From contig VCMS01000462.1 of NCBI GenBank assembly GCA_022539475.1, forward strand, positions 13,723-41,193: 27,471 nucleotides of DNA, written 5' to 3'. Positions 17,259 through 26,764 of the stretch are shown piece after piece (positions within the stretch are counted from its first letter, which is position 1; every line of letters begins with the position of its first letter). The notes beneath the pieces were generated by a model. That model had not been told where the DNA came from. It was given only the letters and a program-made list of their open reading frames with translations, and made no database searches. The DNA comes from Gracilaria domingensis (Eukaryota > Rhodophyta > Florideophyceae > Gracilariales > Gracilariaceae). The position numbers were made by a program, and so were the translations under genes.

Positions 17259-17967
17259 CCCCCGAGTTCGAGCGCTCACCGTGAACTCGACTCGGGCAGA
17301 CCATTCCCTCTGGACGACTTCCCCCATCCTTGCTCTCTCGCCTTTCTTCCTCCCCTTCCGTCGTCACCAACCTTCCTTCCTTTGGCAATCCCATCTTCCT
17401 TAGCGCAGTCTGCGCCTCCCTGCCACCAACCTTTCCCCCTACATTTCCTTATTCCCGGCGGCTCGGTCTCCCGCCGTTCCCTAACCAGTCGCCTTGTGCT
17501 GCCCTCCATTGGGCTCGTTCGCACATTGCGACCATCACCCATCACTACGTCTCCGTTCTCCCAGATGGACGTTGGCAGTGTTACGCATTGCGCTGGTTTG
17601 CTTTCTTTCTGTCGCTACCTCGCCTGGTTTTTAGGTTCGTGGTGGCATCGACGACAGACTCTATCGCTTTAGTCCTACCACACTATTGTCCGCCGACCGC
17701 TCTTGTGTGTCTTGGTCTATTGGCCCTGCTTTCTGTTGTTGTTTGCATTCGGCATCGAACGCCGAAGCACACTCTCGTTTAATTACTCTCCCGCTTCCTG
17801 TTAGCGGAGAGTTTCCATCTATCTTGGGGTTATCTTGTCTGCTCCTGCAGGCATCTGAGCTACGTTAACTTGTCGCCCCTTTTGGGCTGGTACTTCCGAG
17901 CATTTATTGTGTCGCTCTCTTGGGTTTGTCACCACCCGCGCTGTTTCCCCCAAAAATGGCGTCCACA

Positions 17968-18690
17968 ATAACTGAAGCATCGATACATAAACGCAGCAGA
18001 AAACAAAGAATGTTCAAACAAGATTGACAGAGAAACCAATCAAAAGCGCGATACAGTTGGTCAGATTAATTTATACTGTATGACTTTCACTTGCTGGCAT
18101 TTAGCGTACTCTATTGTAATTTTCTTAGTTTTTTTTCTTTAAAAGATCATATTATTCTCTATTTATTTCAGGCAGTATTTAGTGGCTATTTGGAGAAGGT
18201 CTAACGATAGTCTAGGAGACTTCTTCAAGAAAATTGCTAGTTTAGTGCATTAGTCACGTTTGTGGTGTTCATAGGTTGAAAAAGTTTCCAAAATTATGCT
18301 TAAATATACTTGCTGCGCTGGTAGAATGCTTGCAGCTGCTCCAAAATTTACCATTGCTTCTCGACATTTGCCAATGTTTCAGTTTCTTACTCAAAATTAA
18401 TTAGCTAAATTCAGACAGGGTTTTCTTCTGCGTTGGACTTCGAGTATTTCATGTGTGTCTAAACTTTTTGAGGAAAAGTTAGTTAATTGTAGTTATTCTA
18501 CACTTCTTTTAGACAGATGAAAAATTCTTTAACGGAGCTAAATTTGAATTTCTTTTCCAACAGTTTCATAAAAATACGTATATATAAATATAATATATTG
18601 TGAGACCTTTGCAATCAAATTGGCATGCAAGATAAGAGTATAACTTCTCATTAATCTCTTTTGTTCCTTAGAAGTAAAATCACTAACCCC
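17968..18690. other. AT-rich stretch without gene
   Basis: Base composition falls abruptly after the LTR. T-runs and A-runs are frequent, and only short frames with many stops are present. Nothing else is recognised. Confidence 0.55.
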
Positions 18691-19540
18691 ACACCGAGAC
18701 ATCCTCCAATATATGGCCGCTTCCCTGTTCACGCAGCCACCCAAAAACGTCGCATCACGACGTGTATCTAAGCGAAGCACAAGAACACACAGGATAAGCT
18801 TTACTATTTCCTTGATGGAATCGCAACGACCAAGAAATTCAAACCAGCAGCATTTCGTGGGAAGACTCTCCATGCGAATTCGAAGCACAAGATCGAAACC
18901 AGCGTCACTCAGATACTTTCAAACAATTCAGCCGTTCTGACAACTTCGTTTCTTTCCTGTGGTCAGAAAGACAGCCGAACGGTTTAACGTGAAAATACCA
19001 TTCTATGCTCGTAATGAACTGCATTGGCTCGTTCTTTATCACGCCTGGTCCAATTCCGCACCTTCTGTAGTGCTGTTTACTATCGGGTCGGAATCAAGAC
19101 AGGTCTTTTATATGGAGTCGTGGCCAGTCCGCAACTGTGGCGGTTTCAGCCTTCGATAATCAGGCGGCTTTCCGCGACCACCAAGGGCGCAAGTGCATGG
19201 CACTATTCAAACGCCGATGCGCAGCCAGCGAAAAGAATGCCATTAATATAGGAAGGAGTGGGAGGAGCCAGGAAAATCTCGCCGTCATACCGAGTCTTCG
19301 TGCAGAGGTGATTTTGGTGCCAGCAATTAATGCCTGCAGTTGCAGGTTGGCCATTCGAAGTGATTTCCACAGTGCAGAGAACTTCCATGCTCGTTTGAGA
19401 ATTGGTGGGTCATCAACTCTCACAAGTCTTCGTTACGCCGTCAGAACAGCACATTTTTGCAGTAGCCATAATGTGTGTCCAATGGGAGCTCGGTTTACCC
19501 GAGAGGCAATGCGCGAAGACATATGCGGGACATAATGTCG
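18691..19540. other. Exon-like GC-richer island
   Basis: About 850 bp of visibly higher GC inside AT-rich DNA, open in several frames. On the plus strand, 18793-18987 reads as a protein-like frame after an acceptor-like acacag (LDGIATTKKFKPAAF; ends CGQKDSRTV). 19071-19535 is a second open frame. A minus-strand frame (18538-18888) overlaps the first. This may be the exons of a host gene or a decayed transposon; strand and frame are not settled. Confidence 0.4.
19071..19535 (+). CDS. Candidate exon or ORF, unrecognised
   Basis: The frame is open for 154 codons to the TAA at 19533-19535. The first 60 codons read like real protein (GQSATVAVSAFDNQAAF, then a basic and Cys-containing RKCMALFKRRCAASEKN). 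The C-terminal half has scattered cysteines. No ATG starts the convincing part, so an internal or 3' exon is more likely than a complete gene. Overlapping minus-strand frames (19160-19423) reduce confidence. No family is recognised. Confidence 0.25.
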   Translation, partial: CCLLSGRNQDRSFIWSRGQSATVAVSAFDNQAAFRDHQGRKCMALFKRRCAASEKNAINIGRSGRSQENLAVIPSLRAEVILVPAINACSCRLAIRSDFHSAENFHARLRIGGSSTLTSLRYAVRTAHFCSSHNVCPMGARFTREAMREDICGT

Positions 19541-20269
19541 TAGAGAACAACGTTAAATGCAGCTTCTAGTCATGAATTGAAGTTATTTCTCAAATGCCAA
19601 TGACGTAGTATTTTTCAGCATGATTTTGGATGGTGATCGTTTCAATGACATGTGTTTTGTAGTGCGATCAACAACTGGGCATCATCACAAGCAAGCTGCT
19701 GCTCAGAGAGCAAATTTCTTTCCAATGCAGACAAGCGAGTGAAAAGAGGGAAAACCATACTTAAAACTCTGCAAATTCTGTGTGGGCTCGCTCAGAGTAA
19801 CCGATCGACAATCGACACATTTTTCTTTGTCGCGGCGATCTAAGTGAGACTGCGTGGCTTATTGTTCACCTTCTGGTAGATCTTATTTCGGGAAACGGCC
19901 GTTTTGGGAAGGATTAAGGGATTAACGTGAAGTTTTCAGGCTTTCATTGTATGTGCTGTATTTCTTGTGAAGCAGTATCATGTCCAGATTGGAAACAGTT
20001 AAGATGTACAATAAAAGGGCAGCTAACTTTGGGATGGTTGCTTTTGTGAATCAGAAGAAAGTGGAGGTATTTTTATGGAAGCATTGAAGCTATGATCATC
20101 GATAACTTATCTGATTGTAGTAGTGAATCTTATTGTTTATTGAGAGGTGCACCCTGATTTGGAAGTGGGACTGCGTGATCTGCAATTGATGTCGCTATAA
20201 ATGGTTATTCTCATTGTAATTATGCATTGGCTTTGCATACTGTTCGTAGCAGAATGCAACGTGACTTGG
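19541..20269. other. AT-rich stretch without gene
   Basis: Short frames only. One weak 63-codon plus frame (19652-19843) is not convincing. No repeat or hairpin was noticed. Confidence 0.5.
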
Positions 20270-20448
20270 CACACGTGGATTGCTGTGACGCGACTCCACG
20301 TGTGGGCTAAAAAAATCAGCCAATGGGCGCTCTTCTGAACTCAGGTGGTGCCTACTATTCTCATTAGGAGTGCATGCATTAATATGTAACTGATATTGCT
20401 TTTGCATTTTCGGAACCTATTAGGAAAGGGTTAGAATCTATATAAAGG
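20270..20448 (+). promoter_or_regulatory. Promoter-like array: E-box hairpin, CCAAT box, TATA box
   Basis: A perfect 10-bp inverted repeat, cacacgtgga (20270-20279) and tccacgtgtg (20295-20304), puts a CACGTG E-box in each arm. A ccaatgg follows at 20320-20326 and a tatataaagg at 20439-20448. The order is that of a typical RNA polymerase II promoter for a transcript on the + strand, although the CCAAT-TATA gap of about 115 bp is long. It could be a host promoter or the promoter of a diverged LTR that ends near 21193. Confidence 0.4.
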
Positions 20449-20535
20449 TCATTAAGCGCCAGACGGTGCTTCGCAATATAACTTGCGTTTATCACTTTTA
20501 TTATTTATCAACTACCCAATCCTTGGGGCAGTGCA

Positions 20536-20634
20536 GTAAGTAGTTATTGTCGTTTAGACCTCTGTGTCTTTTCTAACATCCTCTGTGTTTGCGCGTTTTG
20601 TTGCGAGCACTGCTCTTTTCATCTTTAATTCCAG
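20536..20634 (+). other. Candidate 99-bp intron downstream of the promoter-like array
   Basis: A donor gtaagt at 20536-20541 and an acceptor ctttaattccag ending at 20634 enclose 99 bp, with a ttctaac branch-like word at 20571-20577. Size and acceptor suit a nematode intron. The flanking sequence has no long frame, so it would lie in a 5' leader. Confidence 0.3.
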
Positions 20635-21152
20635 TTAAAGGTCGAGCGCCTTAGGCGTGAGACGGTAAATGGATGGCGTGTACGAAAGGCTTCTCTGTCG
20701 TCATTAGTAAGTCCACGGAGCTTCGCGCTCGGATAACGGTGTGGTCGAGAGACTGGTGCTACTCGGACTCGTTGCTGGATGGGAAGCTGTCCGTTGCGAT
20801 TTTTGTTGAGCGCCGCGTAACGTCTTCTGCGAGAAGATAGCTTGGGCAATAAGAGTGAAGACTTATCTTCAGGTAACTTCCTTGGGACGTACTCGTAGGA
20901 AGTCTATAACGCTGTCTCTGGACGGTAGAGATAAGTTTGGCTGCGAATTCCGCAGTGCAGTTTGATTGTTGGTCGTTGTTCGTTTTCTTCTGACTGTGGT
21001 TGCCCAATACTAGTTTTGTCTTTCCTTTCTTTGCCTGGATTTCCCTTGGCATACGTACATTTAATTTCTGTGGTGGATTTTGGACCACGTCGGTTCTCTT
21101 ATGAGTGGCTGGTTGTTCTACCCTTGACTTTTTCTGTACGAGAGGCGTGTAA

Positions 21153-21193
21153 GGGTCCGTAACATCCGCGTGTTTGACACCAAAATGACGTCC
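21153..21193 (+). repeat. Sequence resembling the 3' end of the Ty3/gypsy LTR
   Basis: gggtccgt...ccgcgtgttt...ccaaaatgacgtcc matches the LTR end at 9052-9093 at roughly 33 of 43 aligned positions, including an ATG in the place of the gag start. The distance from the TATA box at 20441 (about 750 bp) is close to that in the real LTR (about 700 bp). It is probably the end of an old, related LTR; the rest is too diverged to align by eye. Confidence 0.35.
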
Positions 21194-22358
21194 GGACTTG
21201 GTTTCAATCTGTGCACTGGATTTGATCTCTGGCTTTTGGTTTGTTTTACTCCAGAGTAATAAATACTACTGATGAATAGTGTTCCGAGAAGAATACAAGA
21301 TATGACTAAGGTACATACGACCATTTTATCAAGTGGCTATGCAACTTCTTCTAGTTCAAGCTTTTTTCTTGAAACAGAAATCTATATTCTATGCTTGGAG
21401 CGGAAAATAAAAACTTAATTCTTTCAGAAGCTTTGCTAGATCTTGGACGAGGCATAGGACGCTTTTTTTGGCGGTTGACTCTCCAAGAACGATACTAGAG
21501 TCGTGATGGTCCACTTGTGCGGCGTACAAAAGTAGACTGGCAGGCATTCTTTATCCTGACGGAACGTCCTCGAGAGCGAGATGCCTGAGCGGAAGGAGAT
21601 TGGTTGAGTAGTATCGAACGGAGCTCAGCGAGCATGCAAGGTATGACAGGACCGAGGTGAATGACATTACTGTGTCCTCCAGCGTGCGCGGAAACAAGCA
21701 AGGCAGCAGAGACGAGGCGTTTTTTTGGGTGGGGGGGTGATATGCTTGTGCTGATCAGCGAGTGTAAGTGCTGTCAGCTGCAGATGAGAGTCACAGACGG
21801 TCTACCGATAACACCTTCGTAGTCAAGCTTTGAGTGTACATCGCACTGGAGCGCCGATATTTAGTTCTGTAACACTTTGGTGTGCTTTTTTGTGAGAGCT
21901 CGGGGTCTTGGGGTTTCGAACCGTGCTCTGCCTTGCTCATGTCTCGTAAGTACAGCAAGGAACGACACCGCAGAGGTGGCCGCCTGGCGCAGTGTACAGC
22001 GGCATAGTGGTCGTTGGTAGATACAACGGTTGCTTAAAGGCAGCTCAGCCGTGCCGGCCGGAAGCTGAGCTGCTCAGTCCACGAAGATATATTTGTAATG
22101 TTGTGTAGGTTGCACACGTTGCGCTGCGCTGTAGTGTTTTTTGTAACAAACTTTATGCGCTCCAAATTTATAGAAGCTCTCTACAAGATCCAGCTCTCCG
22201 TTTGATCTGAAATAAGCCTTTATGATAACATCAGCTCAAAAATCTAAACTCGCTCGTTTCGAATCGTACTCGAAAATGGAGGATTCACCGTTTCACCTTA
22301 TATATAGATTTCAAGATTGTTACAAAAAACTAGATGTCTATATTTCTACTTAGAGCAT
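21194..22358. other. No gene recognised
   Basis: Short frames on both strands. A T7 followed by G-runs lies near 21720-21740. The DNA from 21590 to 22130 is richer in GC but has no consistent frame. Confidence 0.5.
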
Positions 22359-22493
22359 TGCGCCGTGTCACACGGGCATTCGGCGTTTTTTCGGGAGCTG
22401 TTCAGATTAGATCAATGCTAAGACCAAATGAGATTTTTTACGAAAAAATATTTCTTGTCGCATAACTTGGGGAGGTGTGCTCAGGTATTATCC
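22359..22493. repeat. Dispersed repeat, copy 1
   Basis: It starts with tgcgccgtgtcacacgg, itself nearly palindromic. Shared features downstream are ttcagattagatcaatgc and a gtgctcaggtattatcc-type end. It is diverged from copy 2 at 23673-23802. Confidence 0.5.
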
Positions 22494-23415
22494 AGAACCT
22501 CTCTTTTGTCATAATGAACAGGGTAGATAAATTATTGATATTGCTCAACCGTGAGACGTGGAATAGTTTTTCTCAAATATGTTGTATTTTTTTCTTCTAT
22601 GAGAGTTTTGAAATACTTTTAAGTTAAGTTCGCAAAGCTCCTTGAAATGAAGCTTGTAGAACAGTTCCTTCATTATTGAAATTTACTTAAATTGTTGATA
22701 ATAGTGCAGACAAGTTGATAATTTCTATGAAGGAAAGATGAAAATAATACATAATGCGAAACTTTGCTACTTATTTTTGCTGTATTTCTACTTTTGCATA
22801 GGCTTGGATAAGTATTAGTAGACTTTCCAATTTCATTTAATGGCAGCGAACTACAGAGCATCCTGGAGTAGTGGTTGGGCCATATGTCCGAAAATTCTGC
22901 CTAACAGGATTTTTGTTTGGGCAATTTTAATTTGTTAGCATGTCAGTGATCTGGATTAGGTGAAATCTCCAAAAGAAGGGATATGCGCGTGTTTACAGCG
23001 AATTTTTTAGAAACTTTAATTGTGTTTCGTGCCGCTTTGAACAAAACACGTTATTCTATATATAACGGGTAAGATTTAACCGTGTACAACTGGTCCATGC
23101 TGTTGCAGATAAAGCTTATTTGGCACAGAAAATAAGAAATTTTCAGAATAGTCTAGATTGATATGCAAAGCGGGGCGCCAAGGACTAGGAGTTCATATAA
23201 AAAGATGACATTACTTTTATGCTATTGTTACGGTGAATTCTTTTCCACTTTGCTATACAATTTTGAATTATGTGCCAGTGCTTCTTGTTTTTTTTGCATG
23301 TTTGTGCTTCTAGATTCGAATTTTTACCTCACCTCTTGAAACGCTGCGAATTCTGTTTCAGAATATGCCTTTTTTCGTAATATAATACACTCAAAAATGC
23401 AAAGATTTATAGATC
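22494..23415. other. AT-rich stretch without gene
   Basis: No frame of note. It contains cgcaaagctcc near 22631, the inverse of the start of the hairpin repeat at 24555. Confidence 0.5.
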
Positions 23416-23490
23416 GGAGCTTAGCGATTTTACTTTGAAAGCTTGCTTTCAAAGCACTGATATGAAATCTACGTTTCATAGCAAAGCTCC
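23416..23490. repeat. Hairpin repeat, copy 1 (75-nt foldback with two inner hairpins)
   Basis: Ends ggagctt and aagctcc pair over 7 bp. Inside are a 10-bp hairpin, ctttgaaagc and gctttcaaag around tt, and a 7-bp hairpin, tatgaaa and tttcata. The first 50 nt match 24555-24604 at 40 of 50 positions. Confidence 0.55.
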
Positions 23491-23672
23491 TATGGTATAG
23501 GCATAAATCTAATCTGGAGCTGATTAGCAGACCAACCTATTTTAAAAGTCTGTCTACTATATTTTGGCGGCATATGCCGAATTTGGAACAGTCTCGTAGG
23601 CGGCCGCTTATTTTTAGAATGGGCTTTATTTCTTCATAAAGATACAGCAAACAATAAAAGTATTAAAAAAAA

Positions 23673-23802
23673 TGCGCCGTGTCACACGGCCATTTGCCAT
23701 CTTTTTGGACATAACCTTCACATTAGATCAGTACCATACCAAAAATTAAAATTTCAGGAGAAATTCTTTCCTGCACAATTTTGGGAGTGCTTAGGTGTAT
23801 CC
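23673..23802. repeat. Dispersed repeat, copy 2
   Basis: It shares the 17-bp start tgcgccgtgtcacacgg exactly with 22359 and then a gappy alignment through ttcacattagatcag to gtgcttaggtgtatcc. Confidence 0.5.
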
Positions 23803-24554
23803 AATTAAGGCTACACGTCATTTGATAAGAAGTTTTTCGAAAACTTCCAGAATTGGAAATGTTCGATATGTGCATAGTTACAACAATGGATTCGTCGTCG
23901 AATACTGTTTCTAAGCAAAAAGAATTTTTTTATTTCATTTTTATAGGAGTACAAATTTGGAAGTGTACGTAGATTCGAGCTTACAAAATAAATTGATTTG
24001 GAATTTTTTTGTTGATTGGTCTTTGTAAGAAGTCTCTGACGAAGTTCAAAAATATCTCGCAAAGCATTTAGAATAATTTAATCTGTTTATGCAGATGCCA
24101 AGAGAAGCAGTTAGTTTTGAATGCGTATATATATAGAAGATAGTATTTATTAAGAGATAGATACATATCCTCTTTTTGCATGTTTGCACAATGATCTGAG
24201 TTTCTTTTCTTCACATTTAATTTTAAATTTTCAGAAGAACTGTGGTAAGAAGGAGGCTGCCAGCTCTATTGTAAAACATTCTAAGCAATTTCTTATATGT
24301 TTGTCACTGTGCATACCTTTTTATAGTTGAGAATAGTATAGTTTCCGAGGCTAAATATGTTAAGAAAACTAAAATCTGTAAATGGTCAATTCGTAAGTAA
24401 AGGATAAGGTAAAATTCATGGAAAGTACTTCAAAGAAATTTCCTTTCTTTTCTAATGTAAGGACTTTTTTCTGCAGCTCAAAGTTTTGTTTCAATTGTCT
24501 TTTCGTGAATATTTGGTAGTATGCTTTACGAAAGACAAATTCTTCTCTCTGTGA
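23803..24554. other. AT-rich stretch without gene
   Basis: Many stops in all frames. tatatatata and gata-type simple words lie near 24125-24170. Nothing else is recognised. Confidence 0.5.
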
Positions 24555-24604
24555 GGAGCTTTGCGACTATCTTTTGAGAGCATGCTCTCGAAGCTCTGAT
24601 ATGA
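24555..24604. repeat. Hairpin repeat, copy 2
   Basis: Matches 23416-23465 over 50 nt without gaps at 40 of 50 positions. The inner hairpin gagagc/gctctc replaces gaaagc/gctttc of copy 1, so one A-T pair has become G-C. The outer closing arm of copy 1 is not preserved here. Confidence 0.55.
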
Positions 24605-25280
24605 CATTCGACGTGCTGCATTGGTACATATGCGTATAACTAGTGGCCATGCACGAATTCGCTCGTACAGCCCACATACGTGCCCCCTATTTTTTTTCAT
24701 GGCGTCATGCAAAGCGTGTGTGATGATTATTAGTCACTACCTGCATCTTCGGACGAGATCAGGAAATCATCGATTGGCGGCGTGCCTTTCTTGCTTTAGT
24801 TGCTTTGTTCTTCAGTATATGTTTCAGTAGTTTACTTGTCACTCAGTTTATAGCAGCAACATGGTATCATCTGACTTTCCTATGGGTTCTTCCTACCCAC
24901 CACGAGATCGGTTTCAATTTCAATACAGTATTCATTTTGTGCTTTTTGTGGTTTTACTGTGGAACACTCTATCCCAAAAAAATTAGATGGCTTTTTAGCG
25001 CTTTACCAAATGAGAAAAATGAACATAATGATTTTTCTTGTTTATTATGAGTTCTGGAACGGTGTATTAGCTTTCACGATTCGCCGACGGAACTGATGTA
25101 TTGCTGAGCAGAAGCAACTTCAAACTAAAGTATGGGCACGAACTATGACTTCTGGGTCCCACTCGAGAGATCTTTTGCGACGCCAGGGTTTTCGATGAAT
25201 GCACAGCTTGAGAATATAATACTATGATCTTTCAATGTTGGAGTAATGTCACAAGATGGAAGAGGAGGGCAACACTTCTT
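24605..25280. other. No gene recognised
   Basis: A hydrophobic plus frame at 24805-25050 reflects T-rich DNA and is not taken as a gene. No repeat was noticed before the hairpin at 25281. Confidence 0.45.
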
Positions 25281-25336
25281 ATACGCCAGAGGAATCGCGA
25301 CACGGAAGTAAACGTTCTACGATTCCTCTGGCGTAT
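25281..25336. repeat. Perfect 17-bp inverted repeat (hairpin)
   Basis: Arms atacgccagaggaatcg (25281-25297) and cgattcctctggcgtat (25320-25336) are exactly complementary around a 22-nt loop. With an internal loop the stem can extend by cact/agtg (25273 to 25346), giving about 74 nt. Confidence 0.7.
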
Positions 25337-25592
25337 CCTGCAGTGGATCGTCATCTAAGTGCGTAGCAAGGGGGTTAAACAACAAGTGGAAAGTGCGTAA
25401 CGGCAGCGATTGTCAAGTCGATTGTAGTTGAAATTGGAGTCTTTGCAAACTCTTTCAGGTCGTTAAAGCCAGCCTTTTCGGATGAGGCATGGAAGTTGGT
25501 AGCAATCGTTTCATTACTGGTTCGGTTTCGCACAAACATCTTTCAGCGTGACATTCACTAGCGCGATGTTTGTGTCTGGGCAGCTTGCGGCG

Positions 25593-25865
25593 TCATCTTT
25601 GGGTTTCCATGATTGAATTGCAATCATGGTAACGGTGACGGTGCATTTCCACGCTTTCCAGCTTCTGTTCAAGTTCTACGTAGAGTGCTCTGCCACGTGT
25701 CGCTTTCGCTAGAGTCACAGCCTTCACATCGTTTCTGTGTAAGTCGGAAAACCGGATTACATTTTCCAACTGCATATGTATGCCAGCTGAATAGTGTCCT
25801 GTCCGGGGCCGTTGGTTAAGACACTCGAGCCGCACTTCTAGTCCACTGCACAATCTTTGTGCCAC
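25593..25865 (-). CDS. Candidate exon, unrecognised
   Basis: A 90-codon minus-strand frame beginning at GTG, so probably not a true start. The translation is protein-like, with a basic N-terminal half and a helix-like ALYVELEQKLESVEMHR near the C-terminus. Its last codons coincide with a 9-bp hairpin (ccatgattg/caatcatgg, 25607-25629). No family is recognised and no splice sites are firm. Confidence 0.25.
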   Translation of the reverse strand: MAQRLCSGLEVRLECLNQRPRTGHYSAGIHMQLENVIRFSDLHRNDVKAVTLAKATRGRALYVELEQKLESVEMHRHRYHDCNSIMETQR

Positions 25866-26440
25866 AAGCTTTCTGTAAATAGAATTTTCTAATACTTGTT
25901 GCGGATAACATTATCATGGAGGTGAAGGCTGTGCTGTCGAATCTGGAATCTTCTGGTTCAAATAGTTATTGGATGCGGTGTCTCCCATACTGCAATCCAG
26001 CTGGAGTACATGAACCTGAGAACCAGGGATTGACGGAACTGATCATTATGTCCAAGGGGGAGCCTCACTGATTTCATTGGCGCAAATGACATACGGCAGT
26101 CATGCGGTGAGCACGCACCGGGTGAAGCTTTCAGCACCATAGAGAAGTGAAAAGGCGGGGCTTATAGTGAACCATTTCTCCAACGAAGCGTCAGAGATTT
26201 TTGTGTCAAATGCGGTGTTATTGGGATGGGAGTGATGATCCAAAGCTATTCTCTCTCAGAATGTTTTATGATCACGATCTTTGAGTAGTGAGGTTTGGAG
26301 ACGAAAAAGAAGCGATGAGAGAGAGAGCGATCTTAATATACGTTTTCGCAGGGGCGCACAACGAAGCTGGTGTCACAATTAGTCGCTACATGATGGGTCT
26401 TTTGACTTTACTGTTTTTTTTGAACGCATTGTGATGTGAC

Positions 26441-26764
26441 AAAGAATATCGATTCAACGAGCTCGGTCTACTTTCGTTAAATTCAAGATAATTCAGTGTG
26501 GATCCAATTATGGCAAAGGTCTATGCAGAAAAGCATATGTTCTGACCATCGGGGTTTGCACACACTTACACTGCAACATGAGAGCAGAGCAATTTGCAGA
26601 GCGGAACCTTTTCCCAGGCAGCGAGATGGCAGAAGCAGTTCTCGGAAGGTCCTATTCACTATGAGATTCGTAAGGTATTCAAGTTGGTGAAGCACAAACC
26701 TATGGAACACTTTGAAAGGTGAAGGGTGCTCCAACTGCAGAAGGGAACCACAAGTATAATTCAA
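26441..26764. other. Region open on both strands, gene uncertain
   Basis: A 93-codon minus frame (26483-26764) and an approximately 74-codon plus frame (to TGA near 26661) overlap. Both read as plausible Cys-containing protein (minus: FRELLLPSRCLG; plus: CGSNYGKGLC). I cannot choose, and either may be the shadow of the other. Confidence 0.2.

Larger units (their letters stand above)
7241..17967 (+). mobile_element. Full-length Ty3/gypsy LTR retrotransposon
   Basis: Two near-identical direct repeats of 1856 and 1866 bp flank 7 kb of coding DNA in the order gag, protease, RT, RNase H, integrase. That order, with YLDD in RT, an HHCC finger, D-D-35-E and a GPY/F module in integrase, defines the Ty3/gypsy (Metaviridae) type and excludes Ty1/copia; it also argues against BEL/Pao. 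LTR ends are TGTGG and CCACA. A PBS candidate starts at the base after the 5' LTR and a G-rich tract abuts the 3' LTR. Flanks read ...gatact and ataact..., not an exact duplication. Coding frames are cut by frequent one-base shifts. An acidic spacer and a post-integrase region, each with an internal duplication, make the element longer than a minimal Ty3 element. Confidence 0.95.
16102..17967 (+). repeat. 3' LTR
   Basis: Near-identical to the 5' LTR, with the same TGTGG and CCACA ends, TATA box (17253-17258) and ATGGCGTCCACA at the end. About 35 one-base insertions or deletions but only about 4-5 substitutions separate the copies by my hand reading. It carries the intact antisense frame at 16545-16967. 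The first host bases after it are ataactgaag. Confidence 0.95.

Noticed and set aside
21905..22000. B-box-like ggttcgaaacc (minus) and A-box-like tggcgcagt (plus)
   Set aside because: They are on opposite strands and no cloverleaf can be drawn.
23416..23490. tRNA gene, suggested by the 7-bp end pairing and 75-nt length
   Set aside because: The inner stem is 10 bp, there is no T-loop or anticodon loop of normal size, and the second copy lacks the closing arm.
24805..25050. Hydrophobic 81-codon plus frame resembling a membrane protein
   Set aside because: T-rich DNA gives Phe/Leu/Tyr-rich translations by default; no conserved feature or splice context.
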